Shown here: in pieces, positions 44,680 to 53,065 of the stretch
Numbering within the stretch: position 1 is the stretch's first letter
Layout of the letters: each line of letters opens with the position of its first letter
The notes under the pieces: model-generated
Told to the model about the DNA's origin: nothing
The model's input: the letters and a program-made list of their open reading frames with translations, nothing else
The model's database searches: none
From: Clostridiales bacterium
GTDB taxonomy: Bacteria; Bacillota; Clostridia; Oscillospirales; Acutalibacteraceae
Length of the DNA stretch: 64,000 nt
Assembly: GCA_019415945.1 (NCBI GenBank)
Contig: DXYF01000028.1
Location: 124,001 to 188,000 of the forward strand
Direction of reading: 5' to 3'
Position numbers and translations under genes: made by a program

Positions 44680-46638
44680 TTATTTATTGTCACGAAGCTT
44701 TTTTATTTTATCACGCAGATACGCCGCATGCTCAAACTCAAGAAGTTTTGCCGCCGCTTTCATCTCTTTTGTAAGACTTTCAATAAGCTGCTGCTTTTGA
44801 GCTTTAGTCAGCTTTTTAGTATTCTTGAATTCACTGTCGTCGTGAGTTGAAATCTCAAGTATATCATTTACTTTTTTAACAATGGTTTTTGGAATTATGC
44901 CGTGTTCTTCATTGTATTTCTGCTGAATCTCACGGCGGCGAAGTGTTTCCGTAATGGCAACACGCATTGACTCTGTAACGCTGTCGGCGTACATAATTAC
45001 CATGCCCTCGCTGTTCCTTGCCGCACGGCCTGCTATCTGTATGAGCGAGCGAGTGCTTCTTAAAAAGCCCTCCTTGTCGGCGTCGAGCACAGCCACAAGC
45101 GATACCTCGGGAATATCAAGACCTTCCCTCAAAAGATTTATTCCGATAAGCACATCGAACTCACCCAAACGCAGGTCACGCACAATTTCCATACGCTCAA
45201 CGGTATCAATGTCGTGATGCATATATCTTACTTTGATGCCCACGCCTTCAAGATATGCGGTTAAATCCTCCGCCATCTTCTTTGTAAGCGTTGTCACCAG
45301 TACGCGTTGCTTTTTGGCTGTGCGTATATTTATTTCGGAAACAAGATCGTCGAGCTGACCCTCTGTGGGTCTGACAGATATTTCAGGGTCAAGAAGTCCG
45401 GTGGGTCGTATAATCTGTTCTGATACAACCTTTGATTTTTCCAATTCAAAATCGCCCGGAGTTGCACTGACAAAAACAACCTGATTGATTTTGTCGTAAA
45501 ATTCATCAAAATTAAGCGGTCTGTTATCGTAGGCAGAGGGCAGTCTGAAGCCGTAATCAACAAGATTTTTCTTTCTTGCGTGATCTCCTGCGTACATTCC
45601 TCTAACCTGAGGAAGCGTAACATGGGATTCGTCAACGAACAATAAAAAGTCATCGGGGAAATAGCTTAGAAGTGTGTACGGAGATGAGCCCGGTGGTCTT
45701 CCCGATAAAATTCTTGAATAATTTTCAATTCCGGTACAAAATCCAATCTCCTGAAGCATCTCCATATCATAATGGGTACGCTGTTCAAGTCTTTGAGCTT
45801 CAAGAAGCTTTCCGTTTTCTCTGAAATATTCAAGTCTTTGCTGCAATTCACGCTCAATTTCGGCAAGTGCGACATTCATTTTATCCTTAGACACAATATA
45901 ATGGGAAGCAGGATATATAGCCGCGTGACGCAAAAGTGCCTTAAGCTCGCCTGTCAGCGGATTTATCTCTGATATTCTGTCAATTTCATCTCCGAAAAAC
46001 TCAACTCTTATAATTGAATCGTTTGATGAAGCGGGGAAAATCTCAACAACATCTCCCCTGACTCTGAATTTATTGCGTATAAAGTTTATATCATTTCTTT
46101 CGTATTGAAGCTCAACGAGTTTTTTTACAAGATCGTCTCTGCTTTTTTCCATTCCGGGGCGAAGTGAAATAACCATGTTTCGGTAGTCAATAGGATCTCC
46201 GAGACTGTATATGCACGATACGGACGCAACAATAATTACATCACGCCTCTCTGACAGTGCAAGAGTTGCACTGTGACGAAGCTTGTCTATTTCATCATTA
46301 ATAGAGCTGTCCTTTTCGATATAGGTATCGGTTTGGGCGACATATGCCTCGGGCTGATAATAATCATAGTAGGAGACAAAGTATTCAACAGCGTTATCTG
46401 GGAAAAATTCCTTAAATTCGCTGCAAAGCTGAGCCGCAAGGGTTTTATTATGTGCAAGCACAAGAGTCGGACGCTGTACACGCTCGATTATATTTGCCAT
46501 TGTAAATGTTTTGCCTGAGCCCGTTACGCCGAGTAGGGTCTGCTCCTTGTTGCCCGAATTTATGCTTTGAACAAGTTTTTGAATTGTCTGCGGCTGATCG
46601 CCTGTAGGTTTGTACTTTGAATGAATTTTAAATTCCAT
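44680..46638 (-). CDS. uvrB: Excinuclease ABC subunit B
   Basis: Damage-verification helicase of nucleotide excision repair. 652 residues. GVTGSGKTFTMAN (Walker A), the beta-hairpin region VSYYDYYQPEAYV, LFVDESHVTLPQVRGMYAGD, ATPGDFEL, GLDIPEVSLVAVLDADKEG and a C-terminal UVR motif that binds UvrC. The ribosome site is weak. No LexA box lies immediately upstream, but the SOS-type promoter of the radical SAM gene is 0.9 kb up on the same strand with no visible terminator between, so read-through control is likely. Confidence 0.97.
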   Translation of the reverse strand: MEFKIHSKYKPTGDQPQTIQKLVQSINSGNKEQTLLGVTGSGKTFTMANIIERVQRPTLVLAHNKTLAAQLCSEFKEFFPDNAVEYFVSYYDYYQPEAYVAQTDTYIEKDSSINDEIDKLRHSATLALSERRDVIIVASVSCIYSLGDPIDYRNMVISLRPGMEKSRDDLVKKLVELQYERNDINFIRNKFRVRGDVVEIFPASSNDSIIRVEFFGDEIDRISEINPLTGELKALLRHAAIYPASHYIVSKDKMNVALAEIERELQQRLEYFRENGKLLEAQRLEQRTHYDMEMLQEIGFCTGIENYSRILSGRPPGSSPYTLLSYFPDDFLLFVDESHVTLPQVRGMYAGDHARKKNLVDYGFRLPSAYDNRPLNFDEFYDKINQVVFVSATPGDFELEKSKVVSEQIIRPTGLLDPEISVRPTEGQLDDLVSEINIRTAKKQRVLVTTLTKKMAEDLTAYLEGVGIKVRYMHHDIDTVERMEIVRDLRLGEFDVLIGINLLREGLDIPEVSLVAVLDADKEGFLRSTRSLIQIAGRAARNSEGMVIMYADSVTESMRVAITETLRRREIQQKYNEEHGIIPKTIVKKVNDILEISTHDDSEFKNTKKLTKAQKQQLIESLTKEMKAAAKLLEFEHAAYLRDKIKKLRDNK

Positions 46639-46705
46639 GTATTATCACATTCTTTATTATTAGACAAAGTTTTAATTACACAAAACAGTTAAAAATACAT
46701 TTAAA

Positions 46706-47539
46706 CTATCTTGCAGCTTTCTTGCGTTTAACCAATTCTTCATGATAAAAATAGTTTTTATACTTTATCCCGTTTTTGAGACAGTAGCTGTCAATTTCAT
46801 ATGATAAGTCTGTCCAATAACCTTTATCCCCATAAAGGTAAATATTATTATACCTGCCTGTTAATTCAGGATATTTATCAGCAATGTATCCCAAGATTTT
46901 ATTTTTGTAATCTCCTCTTAGATTAAGATTTTCAAACCAATACTCGTCAACAAAAGCACTGCTGACTTTTATTATTTCTTTAAACTCGGTAATATACGGA
47001 AAGATCGGAGACATAAACAAAACGGTATATATTCCGTTATCGTGGAGTTCTTTTAAAGTGTCCAGTCTGTCTTTTACCGAGCTTGCCGAATCCATGTCGT
47101 TCTTAAAATTTTCGTCAAGTGTATTTAAAGACAGCGAAACCTTTAGGTGTTTAAGTTTTTTCAGCAACTCAATATCTCTTAAAATCAGATTGGATTTTGT
47201 CGATATAAGTATTTCACAATCAGTGTTTGTAAGCTGACCGATAATTTGTCTTGTAATTTCATATTTTTCTTCAAAAGGATTATAGCAATCAGTTACGGAA
47301 GATAGAAAAACAGACTTTCCCTCTAATTTTTTAAGATCTATTTTTTTATCACACAGCTTTATATCTATGAAAGTTCCCCAAGCCTCTTTGTGACCGGTAA
47401 ATCTTTTCATAAAGCTGGCATAACAATACTTACAGCCGTGAGGGCAACCCACATAAGGATTTATAACATAATCACATGCAGGTAAATTAGATTTTGCCAA
47501 ATAATCTTTTACATGAATTATGTTTTCGGTTATTCTCAT
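46706..47539 (-). CDS. SPL-family radical SAM protein under a LexA-type promoter
   Basis: 277 residues of the SplB/Rv2578c-like branch (COG1533). The cluster motif is in INPYVGCPHGCKYCYASFMK near residue 30 (CxxxCxxC). SSVTDCYNPFEEKYEITR and LISTKSNLILRDIELL follow, typical of the SplB group. It is shorter than true spore photoproduct lyase (about 340) and the C-terminal Cys of that enzyme was not identified. The ribosome site is weak (AGTGATTGT ahead of ATG). The promoter carries an exact LexA box, and uvrB lies 67 bp downstream, pointing to DNA repair. Substrate unknown. Confidence 0.85.
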   Translation of the reverse strand: MRITENIIHVKDYLAKSNLPACDYVINPYVGCPHGCKYCYASFMKRFTGHKEAWGTFIDIKLCDKKIDLKKLEGKSVFLSSVTDCYNPFEEKYEITRQIIGQLTNTDCEILISTKSNLILRDIELLKKLKHLKVSLSLNTLDENFKNDMDSASSVKDRLDTLKELHDNGIYTVLFMSPIFPYITEFKEIIKVSSAFVDEYWFENLNLRGDYKNKILGYIADKYPELTGRYNNIYLYGDKGYWTDLSYEIDSYCLKNGIKYKNYFYHEELVKRKKAAR

Positions 47540-47569
47540 ACAATCACTCCAAACAAAACACTTTGTCTA

Positions 47570-47598
47570 ATTATAGAACATTTGTTCGGAAATGTCAA
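47570..47598 (-). promoter_or_regulatory. LexA-controlled promoter of radical SAM-uvrB unit
   Basis: Minus strand TTGACA (47598-47593), 17 bp, TATAAT (47575-47570). The spacer contains GAACATTTGTTC (47576-47587 on the plus strand), an exact match to the Bacillus-type SOS box GAAC-N4-GTTC, ending right at the -10. Confidence 0.85.
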
Positions 47599-47676
47599 TA
47601 TATGCGTATGATATGCCTAAAAAACATATCAATTACCTAATAACACAGTCAGAAAACCTTTTTATAAAAGCTTAAA

Positions 47677-48378
47677 TCATGTATAAAAAATCTTTCCCGA
47701 AAGCTCACTGTCACGCAGGGAAACATAATCCTCATTAGTGATTATGTAATGGTCAATCAAATTTACTCCTATAGCAAGAAGTGTTTCTCTTATAAATTTA
47801 GTAGCCTCAAGGTCGCTTGGAGACGGCAATGCGGAACCGCTTGGATGATTATGTGCGATAAATGCAGTTTTGGCGTTGTGACGCAACGCAAGATCGACGA
47901 TTTTTCTCACGGGCAAATCGGTTGCGTTAAGCGATCCCTTTGCAACAATATTAAAATAAATCATCTTTCCTTTTGCGTCCCCCAGCATTAACGCAACTTC
48001 TTCATTTGTTCTTCCTATAAACTTGGTCATGAACATATCGCCGACCTTATCAAGCTCGATAGGATTATCATAAGAAATTTTTGACTCATTATACAGTCTT
48101 GACATTTGAGGCAGCAGTTTGAGAAAAACTGCCGCCGACTCCGACAAGCCGAAATCCTTTTCAAGCTCATCAATCGGAGCGTCACAAACTCCGGCTATAG
48201 TGCCGTATCTGTCAAGAAGTCGGTGTGCAAGAGGATTAGTATCCCTTCTCGGAATTGCGTAGAAAAGATACATTTCAAGAGCCTCATGAGTTTCAAAAAA
48301 ATCAAGACCGTTTTCTATAAACTTTTTCTTTAGACGCTGACGGTGTCCTGTATGCTCTTTTCCGTTTGATGAAGCCAT
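47677..48378 (-). CDS. radC: RadC/JAB-domain protein
   Basis: 233 residues. An N-terminal helix-hairpin-helix (DAPIDELEKDFGLSESAAVFL) and the C-terminal MPN/JAB metal site: FIAHNHPSGSALPSPSDLEAT with the HxH-Sx10-D pattern, plus GVNLIDHYIIT. A JAB hydrolase is predicted; despite the name a repair role is not established. ATG at 48378, 20 bp after pyrE on the same strand. Confidence 0.9.
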   Translation of the reverse strand: MASSNGKEHTGHRQRLKKKFIENGLDFFETHEALEMYLFYAIPRRDTNPLAHRLLDRYGTIAGVCDAPIDELEKDFGLSESAAVFLKLLPQMSRLYNESKISYDNPIELDKVGDMFMTKFIGRTNEEVALMLGDAKGKMIYFNIVAKGSLNATDLPVRKIVDLALRHNAKTAFIAHNHPSGSALPSPSDLEATKFIRETLLAIGVNLIDHYIITNEDYVSLRDSELSGKIFYT

Positions 48379-48398
48379 ATTAAACCTCTGTAAGCTTA

Positions 48399-49073
48399 TT
48401 ATTTTACTCCGTATTGATCGTAATATGCGTCAATAGCCGCTTTGAGCTTGTCGTCAATTACTACTTTGCCTTTATATTCATTGTTGTAAAGGTGTTCTAC
48501 AACTTCCGCCATAGTTACGATTGCGGTTGTTTTAAGACCGTATTTTTCTTCTATTTCGTTAAGTGCACTCTTTTCGCCCTGACCTCTTTCCATACGGTCA
48601 ACAGATACTACAAGACCGATAGGACTGATTTCTCCCTGAGCTTTGATGATCGGAAGAGTTTCTTCTATTGATGTGCCCGCAGTTGTAACATCCTCAATTA
48701 TTACAACCTTATCGCCGTCATTTATCGGACTTCCGAGCAAAATTCCCTTATCGCCGTGATCCTTAATCTCTTTTCTGTTTGAGCAGTAACGGATATCCTT
48801 GCCGTATTTTTCGCTGATTGCAATGGTTGCAGCTACCGAAAGCGGAATGCCCTTGTATGCAGGTCCGAAAAGCACATCGAAATCAAGACCGAACTTATTG
48901 TTAATTGCTTCTGCGTAATACTGACCGAGTCTTCTAAGCTGTGCACCTGTTCTGTAAAATCCCGTGTTTACGAAAAACGGTGTTTTTCTTCCGCTTTTTG
49001 TGACGAAATCACCAAATTTAAGAACCTGACAATCTACCATAAATTCAATAAATTCCTTTTTGTAAGCTTCCAT
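48399..49073 (-). CDS. pyrE: Orotate phosphoribosyltransferase
   Basis: Makes OMP from orotate and PRPP in pyrimidine synthesis. 224 residues. FVNTGFYRTGAQLRRLG, LFGPAYKGIPLSVA, YCSNRKEIKDHG and the PRPP loop VVIIEDVTTAGTSIEET are all present. The ATG is behind GGAGG. Other pyr genes are not nearby. Confidence 0.96.
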   Translation of the reverse strand: MEAYKKEFIEFMVDCQVLKFGDFVTKSGRKTPFFVNTGFYRTGAQLRRLGQYYAEAINNKFGLDFDVLFGPAYKGIPLSVAATIAISEKYGKDIRYCSNRKEIKDHGDKGILLGSPINDGDKVVIIEDVTTAGTSIEETLPIIKAQGEISPIGLVVSVDRMERGQGEKSALNEIEEKYGLKTTAIVTMAEVVEHLYNNEYKGKVVIDDKLKAAIDAYYDQYGVK

Positions 49074-49099
49074 AGCGATACCTCCGTTTTGTTTTTTAC

Positions 49100-49128
49100 A
49101 TAATATAACATCATAAATTTTACCACAA
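49100..49128 (-). promoter_or_regulatory. Promoter of pyrE-radC
   Basis: Minus strand TTGTGG (49128-49123), 17 bp, TATTAT (49105-49100). No PyrR-type attenuator was seen in the short leader. Confidence 0.5.
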
Positions 49129-49250
49129 CATATTGTTTTTGTAAATGAGAATTACATTTATGTAATCAATATACAGTAAATAAGCATTTATTTTATACTG
49201 TTTTGACTGTTCGTATATTGTGCATATATTTTATATGTAAAAATTTCTTG

Positions 49251-49297
49251 TTGACACATTAGAACAGATGTTCTATAATTAAATAAAACATTTGTTC
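49251..49297 (+). promoter_or_regulatory. LexA-controlled promoter of the Y-family polymerase operon
   Basis: TTGACA (49251-49256), 17 bp, TATAAT (49274-49279): full consensus. GAACAGATGTTC (49262-49273) fills the spacer up to the -10, an exact SOS box. A second near-box, AAACATTTGTTC (49286-49297), lies over the start of transcription. Box position and promoter match those at 47570-47598. Confidence 0.87.
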
Positions 49298-49308
49298 GAG
49301 ATGATGGT

Positions 49309-50583
49309 ATGAATATTATAAATGCGGTTGACCGAAATAAATATAAAAAAGACAGGGTTATTCTTCACAGCGACTGCAACGGTTTTTACGCAAGCGTTGA
49401 GTGTCTCTACAATGCTAAGCTGAGAAATAAACCTGTTGCGGTAAGCGGAGACGCCGAAAACAGGCACGGAATAATTCTTGCAAAAAATGAAATTGCAAAA
49501 AAATACAATGTAAAAACAGGAGAGGCTATATGGCAGGCGATGCAAAAATGTCCCGAACTTGTCACCGTTCCCCCGCATTTTGAAATTTATAAGCGGTTTT
49601 CCGCTATGACAAAGAGAATTTACAGCGACTATACAGACAGAATCGAAAGCTTCGGGCTTGATGAGGCATGGCTTGACCTTACGGGAAACATTAAAGGAAG
49701 CGGCTTTGATACGGCTGTTGAAATAAAAGAAAGAATCAAGCGTGAGCTTGGAATCACCGTAAGCATCGGAGTAAGCTTCAATAAAATTTTTGCAAAATTC
49801 GGAAGCGACTACAAAAAACCGGACGCGGTAACCTGCATTACAAGGGAAAACTATCGGGATATTGTTTGGAACTCACCCGCAAGCGATTTGCTGTATGTAG
49901 GGAAAGCTACAAAAAACAAGCTTAACCGTATCGGCATCTACACTATAGGCGACATTGCCAACACATCTCCCGATATACTCAGAAATCATTTGGGGAAATG
50001 GGGAGATTTGATATACGGCTTTGCGAACGGCTTTGACTCCTCCCCTGTTTCTCATATGAATGAAAAAAGCGATATAAAATCTATCGGTAATTCAACCACA
50101 ACTCCGAGGGATATGAAAACATTTGACGATGTAAAAACGGTTATGTGTGTACTGTGCGACAGTGTTTGCCGCCGTATGCGTGAGCAGGGGTTTATGGCGA
50201 AAACCGTTGGAATAAGTGTCAGGGATAACGAATTAAACTGCTTTACAAGGCAGAACACTCTTGAGGAATACACTGATTTCACACGAACAATCACTGACAA
50301 TGCTTTTTCTCTCTTCAAAAAAAGCTATAAAATGCAAATACCGCTTAGGAGCATAGGTGTTTTTGTGACTGATTTTGTACACGACAACATACCTCATCAA
50401 ATCAGTCTTTTGCAAAGTGAAGAACGGCTGATGCAAAATAAACAGCTTGACAAAACACTTGATACTCTGAAAAAAAGATTCGGAAATTACATTGTCCGCC
50501 CCGCTATACTTATTAAAAACAATGATCTTTCTTGTTTTAATCCGAAAGACGAGCACACAATTCACCCGATGGGTTATTTATAA
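49309..50583 (+). CDS. dinB: Y-family DNA polymerase (DinB/UmuC type)
   Basis: Error-prone translesion polymerase, 424 residues. Catalytic acids are in HSDCNGFYASVE and SFGLDEAWLDLTG; GIILAKNEIAKKY and ITVSIGVSFNKIFAKFGSD follow, then HhH motifs and the little-finger domain. The tail NNDLSCFN may be a weak version of the clamp-binding motif (usually QLSLF). No ATG nearer the first motif fits; the ribosome site is modest (GATGATGGT). Two LexA boxes control it. It heads a two-gene unit. Confidence 0.92.
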   Translation: MNIINAVDRNKYKKDRVILHSDCNGFYASVECLYNAKLRNKPVAVSGDAENRHGIILAKNEIAKKYNVKTGEAIWQAMQKCPELVTVPPHFEIYKRFSAMTKRIYSDYTDRIESFGLDEAWLDLTGNIKGSGFDTAVEIKERIKRELGITVSIGVSFNKIFAKFGSDYKKPDAVTCITRENYRDIVWNSPASDLLYVGKATKNKLNRIGIYTIGDIANTSPDILRNHLGKWGDLIYGFANGFDSSPVSHMNEKSDIKSIGNSTTTPRDMKTFDDVKTVMCVLCDSVCRRMREQGFMAKTVGISVRDNELNCFTRQNTLEEYTDFTRTITDNAFSLFKKSYKMQIPLRSIGVFVTDFVHDNIPHQISLLQSEERLMQNKQLDKTLDTLKKRFGNYIVRPAILIKNNDLSCFNPKDEHTIHPMGYL

Positions 50584-50596
50584 GAGGTGTTTAACA

Positions 50597-50833
50597 ATGA
50601 AAAAATACATAAAGGTAACGGCAACCTTTGATTGTGACGGAAATTTACTGCCGGAGTACATTTACTGGGATGACAACAAAAAATATCCCATTGATAAAAT
50701 TACCGACATCAGATACGCCGCTTCGCTCAAAGCAGGCGGAGCGGGAATCAGATATACCTGTATGATACTCGGAAAGGAAAGATTTTTATTTCTTGAAGAA
50801 AACAGGTGGTTTGTGGATGCGAAAGATAAGTAA
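50597..50833 (+). CDS. Small uncharacterised protein co-transcribed with the Y-family polymerase
   Basis: 78 residues from ATG 50597 with AGAGGTG 9 nt upstream, 13 bp after the polymerase stop. Sequence pattern: KVTATFDCDGNLLPEYIYW at the start, KYPIDKITDIRYAAS, then GAGIRYTCMILGKERFLFLE and a basic-acidic tail. It looks like a compact beta-rich domain without membrane segments. It is not YolD-like by eye. Placement implies SOS induction; it may modulate the polymerase. No family recognised. Confidence 0.8.
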   Translation: MKKYIKVTATFDCDGNLLPEYIYWDDNKKYPIDKITDIRYAASLKAGGAGIRYTCMILGKERFLFLEENRWFVDAKDK

Positions 50834-50852
50834 AATACATATGCAAAGCAAA

Positions 50853-50885
50853 GCTCTGTCCCGTGCAAAGGCATCGGAACAGAGC
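50853..50885. terminator. Bidirectional hairpin after the polymerase operon
   Basis: GCTCTGT (50853-50859) pairs with ACAGAGC (50879-50885), with a looser CCCG/CGGA continuation. It separates two convergent units. T tracts are poor. Confidence 0.6.
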
Positions 50886-50898
50886 CAAAACAAAATAT

Positions 50899-51756
50899 TT
50901 AATTGCAGTCACATTCAAACTGCGGCTTGCATGGTTTCTCACATTCGTCTGATTCGGGCGGGAAAAATGAATCTGTCGGAAATTCTATCTTGCTGAAAAC
51001 TTCGCACGGGTCATCGGTTTTTGTACAGCATTCCTTGCGTGGAACACAGAAATCATATGACGGAATGGTAATCTGAACTTTTCTTTGAAGTCTTGTAATT
51101 GTAAATATACCTATAGTTACGACAATTTGTTTTCCGCTTGAAGCAACCAATTCACCGCAGAAATAATCACGGACGCATTTCGGTATTGTATGGCAAAAAT
51201 GAGGGCAATGCACCTTGCATTTTGTAAGCTTTGCGGACAATGCCATTGGATTTGAGATTTGAACCGTTGCTTTGGGAACACAATTTGAATAGGAGCAAGG
51301 ACAGTCGCAGTCGCAATCAATTTTTTCGCACTTGATCGGCTCACCGCTTGAGAAAGACTTTACGCAGCCGTCGCTGCCGTAAAGAACAACTTTTTTTCCG
51401 TAAATTGCAAGGCCGTTTATAGTTTCGGGCAAGGATGTTGTGCTTGAATAAACATCACAGCTTACCGAGAAATAAAACACCATATTTACGGAGTAGAAGC
51501 CTTTATGGAAAGCAACCGGCTCTACTTCAACAGTTGATGTAATTACGCTTGCCCTGTTTATGCGAACCGAGCAGGCGTTTTCAACGATTGCCATGTTTTC
51601 TTTTGTAAACAACAGCGGCAAATCGCTCAAACAATCCTTTGCTCCGCAGCTGTCATAGATACGATCCGCATCTATGCAAATTGCATCACAGTCTGAATCG
51701 TGGTTCCTGTCTTTGTTTACAGGAATCTGATCTGAACAATAGGATACATCAGGCAT
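50899..51756 (-). CDS. Cysteine-rich protein of unknown function
   Basis: 285 residues, 27 of them cysteine, with a dense KIDCDCDCPCSYSNC cluster in the middle and a CEKPCKPQFECDCN tail. The rest looks beta-rich: AIVENACSVRINRASVITST and FHKGFYSVNMVFYFSVSCDV. No signal peptide or membrane span. I do not recognise a family; a spore-coat-like or metal-binding structural role would fit the composition but is speculation. ATG at 51756; GGAGG lies nine nt upstream, at the base of a long inverted repeat. Confidence 0.75.
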   Translation of the reverse strand: MPDVSYCSDQIPVNKDRNHDSDCDAICIDADRIYDSCGAKDCLSDLPLLFTKENMAIVENACSVRINRASVITSTVEVEPVAFHKGFYSVNMVFYFSVSCDVYSSTTSLPETINGLAIYGKKVVLYGSDGCVKSFSSGEPIKCEKIDCDCDCPCSYSNCVPKATVQISNPMALSAKLTKCKVHCPHFCHTIPKCVRDYFCGELVASSGKQIVVTIGIFTITRLQRKVQITIPSYDFCVPRKECCTKTDDPCEVFSKIEFPTDSFFPPESDECEKPCKPQFECDCN

Positions 51757-51765
51757 AAAAAATAA

Positions 51766-51826
51766 CCTCCATTAAATAGTAGTAACAGGCTGTATAGCGG
51801 CACTGTAACACTACATTTTATGGAGG
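51766..51826 (-). repeat. Long imperfect inverted repeat sequestering the Cys-rich gene's ribosome site
   Basis: CCTCCAT-AAAT-GTAGT-ACAG arms (51766-51788 and 51803-51826) pair with two small bulges around a 14-nt loop. In the minus-strand RNA the GGAGG of the Cys-rich gene is the last part of the stem, and TTATTTTTT follows. It could act as a terminator for the upstream serine hydrolase gene, a switch on translation, or both. Confidence 0.6.
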
Positions 51827-51853
51827 TTTTCATAAATTGTGATTAATATAAAA

Positions 51854-53053
51854 TCAGTTTAAATAATTTTTTAAGTAATTTTTAAAAAGGCGGTATATAT
51901 AAACAGGCTCGGTATAGGCGTAATTTGACAAAGTAACAAAAATTTCGGACTTGTCCTTTGTAAACGACAGCATTGAATTGTAGTCCTCTGTTCTTCCCGT
52001 GTGACTAAGTCTGTCGCCGTAAACATAAAATCCCATTGCGTAGTTTTCTTTGTAAGGCGTCATCATAAGTTTTAGAGAATCCTCATTGATAACCGACAAG
52101 TCGAGCAATCCGTCAACCCACCTAAGTAAATCTGATACATTTGAAATCAAGCCGAAAGAAGAGTACGCAACACCGCTGTACAGCATGGAATCATTTGATG
52201 TGCTTCCCTGGTAACTTACAGCAGTTTTGTCATCGGATTCAAAACCTGACATACTCATACCCAGAGGCTCGAAAATATATTTTTTAATATAATTTTCGTA
52301 TGATATACCACTTGTCTGCTCAATGATTTCACCAAGCAGATAATAATTACTGTCGGAATACATAAACTCCGTATCGGGTTCAAAAGATAAATCCTGACTG
52401 AAAATCCAGTTGAGAATAATCTTTCTGTTTTCTTCGGCGGAAGCTTTGACTGAAATTTTGCTCTCTATTTCGGGATCGAGAGTTACATCGTTTTCAGCTT
52501 CGTTATCACGGATTACATAATTTTTTATACCGGATGTCATTGTAAGCAGATTTTTTACGGTAATATTTTCTCCCTTTTTGTAGGACGGAAAATATTTGGC
52601 AATCGAATCCGAAAGAGAAAGCTTTTTGTCTTCGCAAAGCTTAAGAATTGCTGCGGCTGTAAACTGCTTTGTTACAGATCCGGTATAACAGCAGGTATTT
52701 ATTGAATTGTAGATGTGTTTTTCCGTATTAGCGTCACCCGACGCAGTAATATATTCAAAATCATTGCCTATTTTAAGATATGTGACGCCTTTATATTTGT
52801 GGTCAGAAATTATCTTATTGAGCTCCGATGTAATTTTATCCGAGTCCTGTTTTATCATGAGATAATTATAGCTTTGCGTCACCTCGTTGTAAGGTTCGGT
52901 TTCGGTTACATCTGAGCTTGACATTGTTGACTGCTCGGTTTCAGACTGCGTAGTTTGAAGCTGTGATGATTCAAGATTTTTGCAGGAAACAAAACTCACT
53001 GCAAACATACAGGAAACAGACACGCAAAGTACAGCTTTTATTAACCGTGACAA
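51854..53053 (-). CDS. Serine hydrolase lipoprotein, beta-lactamase/class C PBP family
   Basis: 399 residues from a TTG at 53053, with AAAGGGTGA well placed; a GTG at 53062 is the alternative. Signal peptide ends in lipobox FVSC. A Ser-rich linker (SSQLQTTQSETEQSTMSS) precedes the catalytic domain: TGSVTKQF with Ser-x-x-Lys, YSDSNYYLLGE with Tyr-x-Asn-like motif, and LSHTGRTEDY as the third motif. Probably a D-Ala-D-Ala peptidase or esterase outside the membrane, not a resistance enzyme. Four genes of this strand run together; its ribosome site overlaps the pcrA stop. Confidence 0.85.
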   Translation of the reverse strand: MSRLIKAVLCVSVSCMFAVSFVSCKNLESSQLQTTQSETEQSTMSSSDVTETEPYNEVTQSYNYLMIKQDSDKITSELNKIISDHKYKGVTYLKIGNDFEYITASGDANTEKHIYNSINTCCYTGSVTKQFTAAAILKLCEDKKLSLSDSIAKYFPSYKKGENITVKNLLTMTSGIKNYVIRDNEAENDVTLDPEIESKISVKASAEENRKIILNWIFSQDLSFEPDTEFMYSDSNYYLLGEIIEQTSGISYENYIKKYIFEPLGMSMSGFESDDKTAVSYQGSTSNDSMLYSGVAYSSFGLISNVSDLLRWVDGLLDLSVINEDSLKLMMTPYKENYAMGFYVYGDRLSHTGRTEDYNSMLSFTKDKSEIFVTLSNYAYTEPVYIYRLFKNYLKNYLN

Positions 53054-53065
53054 AATAATCACCCT

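Noticed and set aside
46639..46705. LexA box directly ahead of uvrB
   Set aside because: No GAAC-N4-GTTC is present; the only exact boxes are at 47576-47587 and 49262-49273.
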